From Sulfoacidibacillus thermotolerans (GTDB lineage Bacteria > Bacillota > Bacilli > Alicyclobacillales > SLC66): a stretch of 64,000 nt of DNA. This document shows positions 17,661 to 26,211 of the stretch, in pieces. The notes below the pieces were generated by a model. It was given only the letters and a program-made list of their open reading frames with translations. It did no database searches and was not told the DNA's origin. How positions within the stretch are numbered: the stretch's first letter is position 1; the number at the start of each line of letters is the position of its first letter. Both the position numbers and the translations under genes were made by a program. The stretch lies in NCBI RefSeq assembly GCF_003144315.1, contig NZ_MPDK01000008.1, positions 1 through 64,000 of the forward strand, written 5' to 3'.

Positions 17661-17834
17661 TCACACCTGCCCATGAGCAAATCCAATGATCACAAGCACG
17701 ATCATAATGAGAATATATAAGCGCAATCCCCAAAAGACAGCACGCACCCATCCACGAACTTTCGCTCGCGTAAGCTCTACTGGCTGCATGTAGTCATCCG
17801 TACGCGAAACTAAATACACGCTGTCCTTCTTCAT
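17661..17834 (-). CDS. Small single-pass membrane protein linked to the Nramp-related transporter
   Basis: A 57-residue protein starting at the ATG preceded by AAAGGAGGGG; the longer reading frame upstream overlaps the transporter and has no ribosome binding site. An N-terminal polar segment (KKDSVYLVSRTDDYMQPVELT) is followed by a basic stretch and one transmembrane helix (~34-53, LRLYILIMIVLVIIGFAHG). It begins 16 nt after the transporter stop, so it should be co-transcribed under the same M-box riboswitch. No family recognised; an accessory or regulatory subunit is inference. Confidence 0.7.
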   Translation of the reverse strand: MKKDSVYLVSRTDDYMQPVELTRAKVRGWVRAVFWGLRLYILIMIVLVIIGFAHGQV

Positions 17835-17850
17835 CGTATTTCCCCTCCTT

Positions 17851-19212
17851 TTAAAATAGGTGTGGCATGACGACAGATAAACCATAAATGCCATTAAGCA
17901 CAACCAACAAACCAACGATTGAAAAGGCGGCGATATTTTGCCACTTGCCATTCGTATATTTTCCCATGATTCCTTCATCGTTCAGTAGCAGCAACAAGAA
18001 CATCATCGCTGCAGGCATAAAAATCGATGCGACAACTTGTACTGTCAAATTTAAAAATCCAAGTGGTGCATTGGGAATCAGTACTACTCCTGCAGCAATA
18101 ACCGCGCTTAACAACCCTGGCAGATAGAAACGCCATGCCTTACGCGCTGGCATATTGATACTCTTTGGCCAGTGAAACGCCTCTCCCATCGCCCAGGAAG
18201 TACTCGCCGTAAGTGCAATCGCCGCAATCGTCCCCGCTTCGACTAATCCCAGTGCAAAGAGGTCTTCTCCAACAGAACCCAGACGTTGTCCGAGAACCGT
18301 CAAGATTTGCTGAATATCAAAATTTCCAGCCCCTGGCATACCATGCACTAAACTTCCGGTCAAAATTACTAAAGCCAGTGCAACAGCCACCATCGCAGCT
18401 GTGCCAATCGCCGTATCGATGCGACCATGGCGAATATCGCGAACCGTCAATCCTTTGTCGACCACTGCAGATTGTTGGAAAAAGAGCATCCAAGGAGCAA
18501 TCGTCGTACCAAAATTTGCAAGCACAACAAATAGAAATGAAGGAGTGAAGCCGCCAGGAATATTCCAATTAGAAAAAGCAGCAGTCACAGACGACCAATT
18601 TGGATGTGCCATGAGGGCAAGTGGAATAAAGATAAGATTACCTAAAGCAATCCAAAGCGACACTCGCTCCCATGTATAGTAGCGAAGCACTAGAAGAACA
18701 AGCGCATCCACCAGAATCGCAGCAATCGCACTGATCACATGAGGTACCCCAAAAACGCCAAGACCAAGCGTAATCCCAATAAATTCTGTAATCAGCGTCA
18801 AAACATTGGCCAGTACCAAATCAATCAGGGAAAACCAACCCCAAAATGCCCCATAGCGTCCCCAAATCATCTCCGCATGCCCGCGATGCGTCACAGCGCC
18901 TAATCGCACTGTCATTTCTTGTACGACGTACGCGATGACCCCAGACAACAATAAAGCGGGGATAAAAAAACCGATGCCGTAAGTGGCTCCCGTTTGTGCG
19001 TATGTGATCACGCCGCCCGCGTCATTGTCAGCAATCATCACTAACACTCCTGGGCCAATCAACACAAGCCCAAGCATCAGGCGAAAAAACCATCCCTTTT
19101 TTTGACGTAACGCCAAGACCCTCGCCTGATCTTTCGCGCGAATTTTTGCATCGTCATCAAATTCGATAAACTGGGCTTCCATCCCTTGGTTGTATGCAAG
19201 TTTTTTGTTCAT
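17851..19212 (-). CDS. Nramp-related (NRMT-type) divalent metal transporter, probable Mg2+ importer
   Basis: The protein is 453 residues from the ATG preceded by AAGGAGG, with about 11 transmembrane segments. Nramp residues are changed: the TM1 metal motif DPGN reads DAGG (Asp64 kept, Asn replaced by Gly67), and the TM6 MPHN region reads APWM (Ala239, Trp241). Loss of the TM6 Met, which selects transition metals, is the hallmark of Nramp-related magnesium transporters (NRMT) from Firmicutes and Actinobacteria. The M-box magnesium riboswitch upstream agrees. So Mg2+ rather than Mn2+ or Fe2+ is the likely substrate, although automatic annotation would call it MntH. Confidence 0.82.
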   Translation of the reverse strand: MNKKLAYNQGMEAQFIEFDDDAKIRAKDQARVLALRQKKGWFFRLMLGLVLIGPGVLVMIADNDAGGVITYAQTGATYGIGFFIPALLLSGVIAYVVQEMTVRLGAVTHRGHAEMIWGRYGAFWGWFSLIDLVLANVLTLITEFIGITLGLGVFGVPHVISAIAAILVDALVLLVLRYYTWERVSLWIALGNLIFIPLALMAHPNWSSVTAAFSNWNIPGGFTPSFLFVVLANFGTTIAPWMLFFQQSAVVDKGLTVRDIRHGRIDTAIGTAAMVAVALALVILTGSLVHGMPGAGNFDIQQILTVLGQRLGSVGEDLFALGLVEAGTIAAIALTASTSWAMGEAFHWPKSINMPARKAWRFYLPGLLSAVIAAGVVLIPNAPLGFLNLTVQVVASIFMPAAMMFLLLLLNDEGIMGKYTNGKWQNIAAFSIVGLLVVLNGIYGLSVVMPHLF

Positions 19213-19370
19213 CACACATTCCCTCCTTAAGGTGTAGTAGGCCGAATAACGGCAAAACAAATCCAATCCCCGTTCTCACAACGCAACGTTCTCGTCGACT
19301 GCCCGGGTCCGAATCCAAACCTACCACCACCTTTCGGAAGGAATTTTTTACTTTAGATTTGGACATAATA

Positions 19371-19615
19371 AAAACCCCTGAATATTACTCCAGAGGCATT
19401 GTAACAAACGCACCAAAAAATCAGCGCAGAAGTTTTCACAATCCCCCTGGTTGAGCTTTGGCACTATACGACTTAGAGCAATGCTCAGCCACATTAAGTA
19501 AAGCCTTAAGCCGGCAATACCTGTTCAACCCATTGGCGTCTTTCGACGTTTCCGGGCAGTGGCATATATTCGTATAGAAGCCTCGCCTAACGAGGACTGG
19601 TTATATGCAGTTCAA
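19371..19615 (-). ncRNA. M-box (ykoK) magnesium riboswitch with terminator
   Basis: On the minus strand the leader contains the M-box core in order: CGTTAGGCGAGGCTTCTATA, GCCACTGCCCGG, GTCGAAAGACGCCAATGGG, GGCTTAAGGCTTTACTTAAT, GTGGCTGAGC and TAGTGCCAAAGCTCAACC. These match the ykoK leader closely, by memory alignment. A hairpin CCTCTG/CAGGGG followed by TTTTTATT (19371-19400) is the likely off-switch terminator. High Mg2+ would fold the aptamer and stop transcription of the transporter. Confidence 0.92.
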
Positions 19616-19642
19616 TACAACTGAAAACGATCTTACGTGAGA

Positions 19643-19671
19643 ACTATACCATCGGCATGAATCACTGTCAA
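19643..19671 (-). promoter_or_regulatory. Promoter of the M-box transcript
   Basis: Minus strand -35 TTGACA (19666-19671), exact 17-nt spacer, -10 TATAGT (19643-19648), about 28 nt upstream of the aptamer. Confidence 0.8.
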
Positions 19672-19734
19672 TGGACATTCGCCGTCATTTTGTAAAGAAA
19701 CGATAAAGTTAACTCCTTACATCGAATAGTAGAA

Positions 19735-19764
19735 TTGACCGAACTTAACAAACATTGCTATACT
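19735..19764 (+). promoter_or_regulatory. Promoter of the PAS-GGDEF gene
   Basis: -35 TTGACC (19735-19740), 18-nt spacer, -10 TATACT (19759-19764). It would give a leader of about 175 nt; no known riboswitch is recognised in it. Confidence 0.55.
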
Positions 19765-19947
19765 ACTACTAAATTTCTGTTGTTGCAATCCATCATCTAT
19801 TTACATTAGGCTATCACATCCTTTCTTTCATCATACGCGACACCCTCCTAAAGGTGACTGAACAGAGTAGCGATCGTGTGTCATCGTGACTTCCTGCTTT
19901 TCATTAAAATAGATGATCACTGCCTGCAGAGAGGGGTTTACTCGCAC

Positions 19948-21651
19948 ATGGACAAGGAAATCACTCCTGCGCTTCCTTATGACTGCGATCCTTTTTATGC
20001 TGCATTCACCTATGCCCAAACACCAAGCGCAATTGTAACAGCCAACGGAAAAATCACCCATGCAAACAAAGCCTTGCATACGTTACTCGGCTATGAGACA
20101 CCTGCGTTACAAGATATAAACTTCTTTACAGAGCTTTTATATCCTGAGGATGATCAGGAGTTGACTGCTTTTTTCTCCGAGCAAATTACAGCAAAAACAT
20201 CAACCGAACTGAAAACAGAGAAACGATGCTTACGCCAAGACGGAACCGCTCTTCTCTGTCAGCTCTCCATCTACCCATTCATGAGTAGAGATGGACAACT
20301 GCGCTATTTTTACTTGCAATTTGAAAAAGGTGCTTTTATCCCAACCCATCTGCGTGAAACGCAGAGTGTATCCCCTTCTCTAGATGAAACTTTCAATCGC
20401 ATGACTGACGCCTTTTTTACACTAGATCACTCGTCAAAGTTTATCTATCTCAACCGCAAAGCTAGCGAACTATTCGATCTGTCTACAGCCACTTTGCTCG
20501 ATCGCTGTATTTGGGATGTTTTCCCCACTTGTGCATTTCGCCCTTACTTTGAGTTTTGCTCAAAGAGTCAAACAGTAGTTACGTTTACAGAGTATAGCGA
20601 TTTCCACCAAAAATGGTTTACCGCTCGGCTTTATCCACTATCTACTGGCATCTCCGTCTATTTTCGCGACGTTACAGAAGAAAAGAATCGCGAAGAACTC
20701 CTGCGGGAACAAGAACGTCGCTTTCGTTTTATCGTAGAACAATCGACCGATCTCATTACACAAATTTCACCTCATGGCGAGATGACGTTTGTATCACCTG
20801 CAAGCCTTGAACTGCTCGGCTATACACCAAACGAACTTGTGGGGAAAAACTTCCTATCTTTTGTCAGCGCAGAGGACATATCGAAACTTACTGCACGCCT
20901 CACTGAGTTCAATGGACACCGTTCAATGGGGCGATTTACCTACCGTGTACAAGCGAAATCTGGACAGTTGATCTGGTTAGAATCTACCGTCCGCGCTATC
21001 TATGATAAACAGTCTACACTCACTGGCTTTATGACAGTATCGCGCGATGTCACACAACGCAAACGCTCAGAACAGCAATTACTTACCGAAAGCGCTGCCT
21101 TGCGTCGCCTTGCTGAACTAGATGGGCTACTTGCGATTGGCAATCGCCGCAATTTCAATCGTCAACTTGAAACACAGTGGATGCTGCACGCGGCCGCCCA
21201 ATCACCGCTGTCCTTGATTTTACTCGATATTGATTACTTTAAAAATTATAATGACACGTATGGTCACCTCGCTGGCGACGATTGCTTAAAGCAAATTGCT
21301 GCAGCAATTGCATCACTGTTTCCAGACGATCTAGCGCTCGTTGCTCGCTACGGCGGAGAAGAACTCGCCGTCCTGCTACCAAATACGGATCTTCATACAG
21401 CTAAGGCGGCAGCCGAGCAAATCCGTAACTATGTAGAAGAATTGCAAATCGTCCATCGCTCATCTCCCGTATTTCCTTATGTGACAATCAGTGCTGGTGT
21501 AGCATGCGTTTTTCCAAGCGACTATCAATCTTCGTCTACAATCGTTAGTTTTGCAGATCAAGCACTGTATTTAGCCAAACGGAAAGGGCGCAACCAAATA
21601 GCACATTTTCACGTGCAGGACTTCGCAAAACGCAACACTGCCCCGCAATGA
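19948..21651 (+). CDS. PAS-PAS-PAS-GGDEF diguanylate cyclase
   Basis: The protein is 567 residues from the ATG at 19948, preceded by GAGAGGGG; a GTG 72 nt upstream is in frame but poorly placed. Three PAS-like segments (~10-120, ~140-240, ~255-380; the third ends in TVSRDVTQRKRSEQQL) precede a GGDEF domain (~395-560). The signature is GGEEL (469-473), where position 5 is Leu instead of Phe; catalytic Glu residues are present, with ILLDIDYFKNYNDTYGH binding metal and substrate. The RxxD inhibition site is absent. It should make cyclic-di-GMP in response to a small ligand or redox cue; no membrane segment is seen. Confidence 0.88.
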   Translation: MDKEITPALPYDCDPFYAAFTYAQTPSAIVTANGKITHANKALHTLLGYETPALQDINFFTELLYPEDDQELTAFFSEQITAKTSTELKTEKRCLRQDGTALLCQLSIYPFMSRDGQLRYFYLQFEKGAFIPTHLRETQSVSPSLDETFNRMTDAFFTLDHSSKFIYLNRKASELFDLSTATLLDRCIWDVFPTCAFRPYFEFCSKSQTVVTFTEYSDFHQKWFTARLYPLSTGISVYFRDVTEEKNREELLREQERRFRFIVEQSTDLITQISPHGEMTFVSPASLELLGYTPNELVGKNFLSFVSAEDISKLTARLTEFNGHRSMGRFTYRVQAKSGQLIWLESTVRAIYDKQSTLTGFMTVSRDVTQRKRSEQQLLTESAALRRLAELDGLLAIGNRRNFNRQLETQWMLHAAAQSPLSLILLDIDYFKNYNDTYGHLAGDDCLKQIAAAIASLFPDDLALVARYGGEELAVLLPNTDLHTAKAAAEQIRNYVEELQIVHRSSPVFPYVTISAGVACVFPSDYQSSSTIVSFADQALYLAKRKGRNQIAHFHVQDFAKRNTAPQ

Positions 21652-21704
21652 AAAATCGTACAATAGATTAAAGATGATATGCTATAATTACAATCACTAA
21701 GTAA

Positions 21705-21778
21705 CAGTCGCATAACTGGCGGAAGTAGTGGAAAACCACTAGGGAGTGCGACTGCAACAACGCCGACCGCCTGGGCAT
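21705..21778 (+). ncRNA. ZTP riboswitch (pfl motif)
   Basis: P1 is CAGTCGCA (21705-21712) with TGCGACTG (21747-21754). Inside are ACTGGCGGAA, a TAGTGG-AAAA-CCACTA hairpin and GGGAG. The 3' domain GCCGACCGCCTGGGCA carries the conserved loop, and GGCGG (21718-21722) can form the family pseudoknot with CCGCC (21767-21771). This matches the pfl/ZTP consensus. It senses ZTP/ZMP, which accumulates when 10-formyl-tetrahydrofolate is short, and precedes purT. Confidence 0.93.
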
Positions 21779-21806
21779 CCTATGATGTTCAGGCGGTATT
21801 TGTGTT
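21767..21806 (+). terminator. Expression-platform terminator of the ZTP riboswitch
   Basis: CCGCCTG (21767-21773) pairs with CAGGCGG (21790-21796) followed by TATTTGTGTT. The 5' arm is the same CCGCC that the pseudoknot uses, so ligand binding would prevent the terminator and switch purT on. Confidence 0.85.
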
Positions 21807-21833
21807 ATCTCGATAAGATAAAGGAGAATGAAA

Positions 21834-23012
21834 ATGTACGGACCCCCATATCGCCCTCATGCAAAAAAATTAATGATTCTTGGTGCGGGAGAACTCGGCA
21901 AAGAAGTTTTGATCGAGGCGCAGCGCTTAGGTGTGGAAACTATTGCCGTCGATCGGTATGAGCACGCTCCTGCCATGCAAGTTGCACATCGCTCGTATGT
22001 GATCGATATGCTAGATGCATCGTTACTACGCGATGTCATTTTGCGCGAGCAACCTGATCTGATCGTGCCTGAAATTGAAGCGATCGCCACATCCGTTTTA
22101 ATTGAGTTAGAAAATGATGGATTTCACGTCATCCCTACTGCAAATGCAACTCGTTTGACAATGGATCGCGAAGGAATACGCCGCCTTGCCGCAGAATCCC
22201 TTCACTTGCGCACCGCCCGTTTTGCATTTGCGAACTCTATGGAGGAATTACACAGCGTTAGCGAAAAAATTGGATTTCCTTGTGTTATCAAACCAATTAT
22301 GAGCTCATCAGGTAAAGGGCAGAGTATTTGTCACTCTCGCGATGATTTATCTCATGCATGGCAGTACGCAATGACAAGTGGTAGAGCAAAAAATACGCGT
22401 GTGATTGTGGAAGAATTTATTCACTTCGATTCTGAAATTACACTCCTAACCGTTCGCTCAATTTCAGGCACAGCATTTTGTGAAGCCATTGGACATCGCC
22501 AAGCTGACGGAGATTATATTGAATCGTGGCAACCACATTTTTTAACGAAACAGCAACAAGATGAAGCAAAATCGATCGCCAAAAGTATCACTGATGCGCT
22601 TGGAGGATTTGGCGTTTTTGGTGTGGAACTTTTCATCGCAGGCGATCAGGTGTTTTTTAGTGAAGTTTCTCCTCGACCGCATGATACAGGACTTGTTACA
22701 CTAATCACACAAAACTTATCCGAGTTTGCTCTTCATATTCGCGCAATTTTAGGATTCCCGATCCCCACAATCGAATTGTTAACTCCAGGTGCTAGTCATG
22801 CAATCAAAGCAGAGACTGCGAGCGATGTCTATGAAATCGCAGGAATTGAACAGGCGCTCGCAATTGAAAACTCACAGTTGCGCATTTTTGGAAAGCCCAA
22901 TACAACCAAAGGACGACGCATTGCCGTCGCGCTCGCAAGCTCCACAGATCCTGTGACGGCACGTCAAAAAGCAGCGCAAATCGCGTCTAAACTTCGAATC
23001 ATCAGTCACTGA
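21834..23012 (+). CDS. purT: Formate-dependent GAR transformylase PurT
   Basis: A 392-residue ATP-grasp enzyme that forms formyl-GAR from GAR, formate and ATP, bypassing the folate-dependent PurN step of purine synthesis. The N-terminal domain has KLMILGAGELGKEV; the ATP-grasp core has FPCVIKPIMSSSGKGQS, VIVEEFI and GVFGVELFI, ending with FSEVSPRPHDTG for metal and ATP binding. The second of two close ATGs (21834) is chosen because AAGGAG then sits 7 nt away rather than 1 nt. It is a single gene behind a ZTP riboswitch, so it should be made when folate one-carbon units are short. Confidence 0.95.
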   Translation: MYGPPYRPHAKKLMILGAGELGKEVLIEAQRLGVETIAVDRYEHAPAMQVAHRSYVIDMLDASLLRDVILREQPDLIVPEIEAIATSVLIELENDGFHVIPTANATRLTMDREGIRRLAAESLHLRTARFAFANSMEELHSVSEKIGFPCVIKPIMSSSGKGQSICHSRDDLSHAWQYAMTSGRAKNTRVIVEEFIHFDSEITLLTVRSISGTAFCEAIGHRQADGDYIESWQPHFLTKQQQDEAKSIAKSITDALGGFGVFGVELFIAGDQVFFSEVSPRPHDTGLVTLITQNLSEFALHIRAILGFPIPTIELLTPGASHAIKAETASDVYEIAGIEQALAIENSQLRIFGKPNTTKGRRIAVALASSTDPVTARQKAAQIASKLRIISH

Positions 23013-23089
23013 CATTGACTTTACTCTATGTAAAAACTAATCTAAGAATTGCTTGCAGTTAAAATAGAAAGATAAGAGGGGGCCATATC

Positions 23090-24334
23090 GTGTCAAATTG
23101 GAAACGTATTCTTGTAACCGCTGCCAGTGCAACGACTGCACTCGCAGTGCTCGCAGGGTGTGGCACAAACAGTGCCACTTCTACATCACAGAGCACTACA
23201 AGCACAACTGGAGCTTCATCAGGGAATGTCATTACAGTAGGAACACTCTACGCTTCTACGGGCGCCTTTGCCACATCGTCCATGCCAGAATATCAAGGCC
23301 TACAATTTTGGGCTCATGAGGTCAATGCAAAGGGAGGCGTGCTTGTCAAGGCTACAGGAAAAAAAGAAAAGATTCAGCTTGTCTCTTATAATGATCAAAG
23401 TAGCGCCTCGACAGCAATCAACCTTTATAACCAACTCATTACCCAAAATCACGTCAATGTTTTAGTTTCCGATTTTGGATCCGTGTTGACTTCGGTCGCT
23501 GTGCCGATTGCACAAGAAAATAAGATGGTCCTGTTCGACCAAACGGGAACAGGGGCCTCATTCTTTACCCCAAACAATCCTTACATTGTGCTTACTTCTT
23601 TACCAACGTCACAGATTTGGCCAAACAGTCTCGCAAACTACATCATTCAATCTGGAATTAAAAAAGTAGGAATTTTATATTGCGAGAATGACTTCGACCA
23701 ATCGCAAGAAGCTACACTCGTTCAAAAATTGCAGGCTGCTGGCATCACCCCTGTTTATAATACGGGTGTACCTACATCTACGTCTAATTACAGTGTACTC
23801 GTTCACAATCTCGCCGCTACCAATCCGCAAATGGTCGTGGAACTCGGATATCCCAATAATGACATTGCTTTTTTACAGGCTGTACAATCAACAGGCGTGA
23901 AGTTTAACAAAACCTTTATGATCTTCCCGGGACAACTTCCTACGATGTTTGAAAAAGATTTTTCCAAACAGCAATTAAGCGGCCTCTATACTTATCCGAC
24001 GCCGCCATACATCAACTACACAAACGTCAATTACGGACTCCCACTCCCGCAATTTGAACAGAAATTCGAACAATTCTCAGGAAAGAACCACATCAATTTT
24101 CTAAATGTAGCTGGGTACACAACCGGTTTAGTCATTCAAAAAGCACTTGAAACTTCACCAAGCCTCAGTCAAAGTGCATTGCGACAAGCTGTCTCAAGCT
24201 TCTCTGGACAAATGAATACACTTGATGGAACTTTCCAAATTAACAGCGAAGGTGCGCAAACAGGGGAAACACTTCCTGTCGGCCAGTTCACGCTCAATAG
24301 TTCTGGTAATTTAGCAATGAACATCTTGAAATAA
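23090..24334 (+). CDS. ABC transporter substrate-binding lipoprotein (LivJ/amide-urea type)
   Basis: A 414-residue periplasmic-binding-type protein of the Leu/Ile/Val family (Peripla_BP_6). The signal peptide ends in a lipobox (VLAGC, Cys24), followed by a Ser/Thr-rich linker. The mature domain begins VITVGTLYASTGAF, a typical first strand with a ligand-binding Ser/Thr loop. The start is GTG after GAGGGGG. It heads a five-gene set (binding protein, LivH, LivM, LivG, LivF). Substrate may be branched-chain amino acids, short amides or urea; sequence alone does not decide. A strong hairpin separates it from the permease genes. Confidence 0.9.
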   Translation: MSNWKRILVTAASATTALAVLAGCGTNSATSTSQSTTSTTGASSGNVITVGTLYASTGAFATSSMPEYQGLQFWAHEVNAKGGVLVKATGKKEKIQLVSYNDQSSASTAINLYNQLITQNHVNVLVSDFGSVLTSVAVPIAQENKMVLFDQTGTGASFFTPNNPYIVLTSLPTSQIWPNSLANYIIQSGIKKVGILYCENDFDQSQEATLVQKLQAAGITPVYNTGVPTSTSNYSVLVHNLAATNPQMVVELGYPNNDIAFLQAVQSTGVKFNKTFMIFPGQLPTMFEKDFSKQQLSGLYTYPTPPYINYTNVNYGLPLPQFEQKFEQFSGKNHINFLNVAGYTTGLVIQKALETSPSLSQSALRQAVSSFSGQMNTLDGTFQINSEGAQTGETLPVGQFTLNSSGNLAMNILK

Positions 24335-24336
24335 TC

Positions 24337-24387
24337 AGTACAAACACCGCCCGACACTTCATTGAGCGTGCGGGCGGTGTTTGTACT
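24337..24387 (+). terminator. Intercistronic hairpin between binding protein and permease genes
   Basis: A perfect 17-bp inverted repeat, AGTACAAACACCGCCCG (24337-24353) and CGGGCGGTGTTTGTACT (24371-24387), has a 17-nt loop. No T-run follows, so it may be a partial terminator or an mRNA-stabilising structure favouring expression of the binding protein over the permeases. Confidence 0.7.
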
Positions 24388-24425
24388 CATGCTGTCACCC
24401 CCTTTCGTTCGGAGGTTAAACCCTT

Positions 24426-25298
24426 ATGTTGTTCACATTGATCTCAGGAATTCTCATTGGCATCTTTTATGGGTTAATGGGTCTTGGCTTAAATTTTATC
24501 TTTGGCGTTATGAAAATTGTGAATTTAGCTCACGGAGACTTTGTAATGCTCGGTGCATTTGGCGTATATCTCGCCTACTCTGTATGGAATTTAAATCCAC
24601 TTATAGCTCTTGGGATTGAACTGGTTATCTTTTTAGCCATTGGCATTCCCCTTTACTATGGGTTTGTTCCACGACTTTTAAAATCGCGCGATCCAGAGAT
24701 GTTATCGCTTATTTTGTTTTTTGGCCTCTCGCAAGTGATCGAATCACTGGCAAGTTTTGCTTTTGGAACGAATCCTGATACGGTCAATCCGACCGTATTC
24801 GGTTCACAACCTGTAAACATCTTCGGTCAATCCATTCAAATGTCCTGGATTGTAGCCGTCCTTATTAGCTTGCTCGCAATGGCATTTATGTACGGATATC
24901 TTTATCACACGAAAATCGGCATCGCCACACGAGCAATCATGGGACATCGCACAGAAGCGATGAGTAGCGGCATCAATGTTCATCGCGTCTCTGCGATCGC
25001 ATTTGCCATCGGTATTGCACTTGCCATCACCGCGGGTTCTATGACACCTTTTGTCCTTGGGGGAATCTATCCGTCTATGGGAGTCGATCTGACAACAACT
25101 TCTTTCGCGGTCATCGTAATTGGATCACTAGGAAATCCACTAGGAACAATTCTTGGCGGATTAATTTACGGCATTTGTTTAATGCTCATGCAAACGTACC
25201 TTCCTAGCTGGTCGAGTCTAGTCCCCTACTTACTCCTAATTTTAATTTTATTGTTTCGCCCGAGTGGATTACTTGGCAGGAGGGAACGCAATGCGTAA
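24426..25298 (+). CDS. livH: Branched-chain amino acid-type ABC permease (LivH)
   Basis: A 290-residue inner-membrane permease with about 8 segments. Family features: GLGLNFIFGVMKIVNLAHGDFVMLGA (~15-40) and the late loop GSLGNPLGTILGGLIYG. It forms the channel together with LivM. The ATG follows CGGAGG. The last codons overlap the livM start by 8 nt, indicating coupled translation. Confidence 0.93.
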   Translation: MLFTLISGILIGIFYGLMGLGLNFIFGVMKIVNLAHGDFVMLGAFGVYLAYSVWNLNPLIALGIELVIFLAIGIPLYYGFVPRLLKSRDPEMLSLILFFGLSQVIESLASFAFGTNPDTVNPTVFGSQPVNIFGQSIQMSWIVAVLISLLAMAFMYGYLYHTKIGIATRAIMGHRTEAMSSGINVHRVSAIAFAIGIALAITAGSMTPFVLGGIYPSMGVDLTTTSFAVIVIGSLGNPLGTILGGLIYGICLMLMQTYLPSWSSLVPYLLLILILLFRPSGLLGRRERNA

Positions 25299-26211
25299 AC
25301 GAATGCTCGCCAATGTTTTGATTATCTTGCTATTATTCCTCCTTTTCGCCGTCGGGCCCTCCATCTATCAAAATCAGTCCTTGATTTTTCAAATGATGGT
25401 TTTCATGGCTTTGGCACAAGGAGTAAATATTTTATATGGCTTTACAGGATATCTCCCCTTTGGTTATGTAGGTTTTTTTGGAATAGGTGCCTATGGGGCC
25501 GCGATCGCTGTAAATTTACTGCATGTACCCGCTCTCGTGGCTGTCATTCTTGGAGGTTTCTCCGCACTGCTTGCGGGCCTCGTACTCTCCCCTTTATTGC
25601 GACTTTCAGGCGCCTATTTTTCCATTGGATCACTCGCGGCCTCTGAAATTCTCTATAATGTGGTATCTAATGACAGTTTACAACCCATAACGGGTGGACC
25701 TTATGGAGTGAACTTAGCGGGTATTTTTGACGAACAGACAAGCTACGTCGTGATGCTACTACTCTTAGTGTTAGCTACTGCGTTTGTAACCTATTTGCGT
25801 AGTTCGCGATTTGGCATGTCGCTGATTGCCATACGCGAAGACCCCGTAAGCGCAGAAATGGCAGGAATTCACGTCGTACGCACACGCGTATTTGTTTGGC
25901 TTGCCACGGCTGTGCTCGCTGGTCTGGTCGGCGCCACATACGCTTGGCATATCTCTGTATTTTATCCGAATACTGTATTTGACCTATCCGTCAGTATTTT
26001 CGCGATTGTCTTCACGCTATTTGGTGGAGGGACTACCGTTCTTGGCCCCGTAGTGGGGACGATCTTACTCTACGGGCTCTATAACGCGATTGGAATTTCT
26101 TCGCCTCAATACTTCCAATTAATCTATGGCGTACTTATCATGGCTCTCGTTCTCTTCCTGCCAAATGGCTTAATGTCGCTACTCACAAGGAGGGGGATTT
26201 ATGTCCCGTGA
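25291..26211 (+). CDS. livM: Branched-chain amino acid-type ABC permease (LivM)
   Basis: The protein is 306 residues from the ATG at 25291, chosen because AGGAGGG precedes it by 6 nt; an earlier in-frame start at 25264 is inside livH with no site. About 8-9 membrane segments. Family segments are GFTGYLPFGYVGFFGIGAYG (~50-69) and FGMSLIAIREDPVSAEMAGI, the EAA-like loop contacting the ATPase. It overlaps livH by 8 nt and livG by 11 nt. Confidence 0.93.
   Translation: MRKRMLANVLIILLLFLLFAVGPSIYQNQSLIFQMMVFMALAQGVNILYGFTGYLPFGYVGFFGIGAYGAAIAVNLLHVPALVAVILGGFSALLAGLVLSPLLRLSGAYFSIGSLAASEILYNVVSNDSLQPITGGPYGVNLAGIFDEQTSYVVMLLLLVLATAFVTYLRSSRFGMSLIAIREDPVSAEMAGIHVVRTRVFVWLATAVLAGLVGATYAWHISVFYPNTVFDLSVSIFAIVFTLFGGGTTVLGPVVGTILLYGLYNAIGISSPQYFQLIYGVLIMALVLFLPNGLMSLLTRRGIYVP

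Noticed and set aside
17851-19212. Annotation as manganese/iron transporter MntH
   Set aside because: The TM6 Met and TM1 Asn that define Mn/Fe Nramps are replaced, and the leader is an M-box (Mg2+), not a yybP-ykoY or MntR-type site.
19771-19947. Cyclic-di-GMP riboswitch in the leader of the PAS-GGDEF gene
   Set aside because: None of the conserved GEMM-type sequence blocks could be found in the leader.
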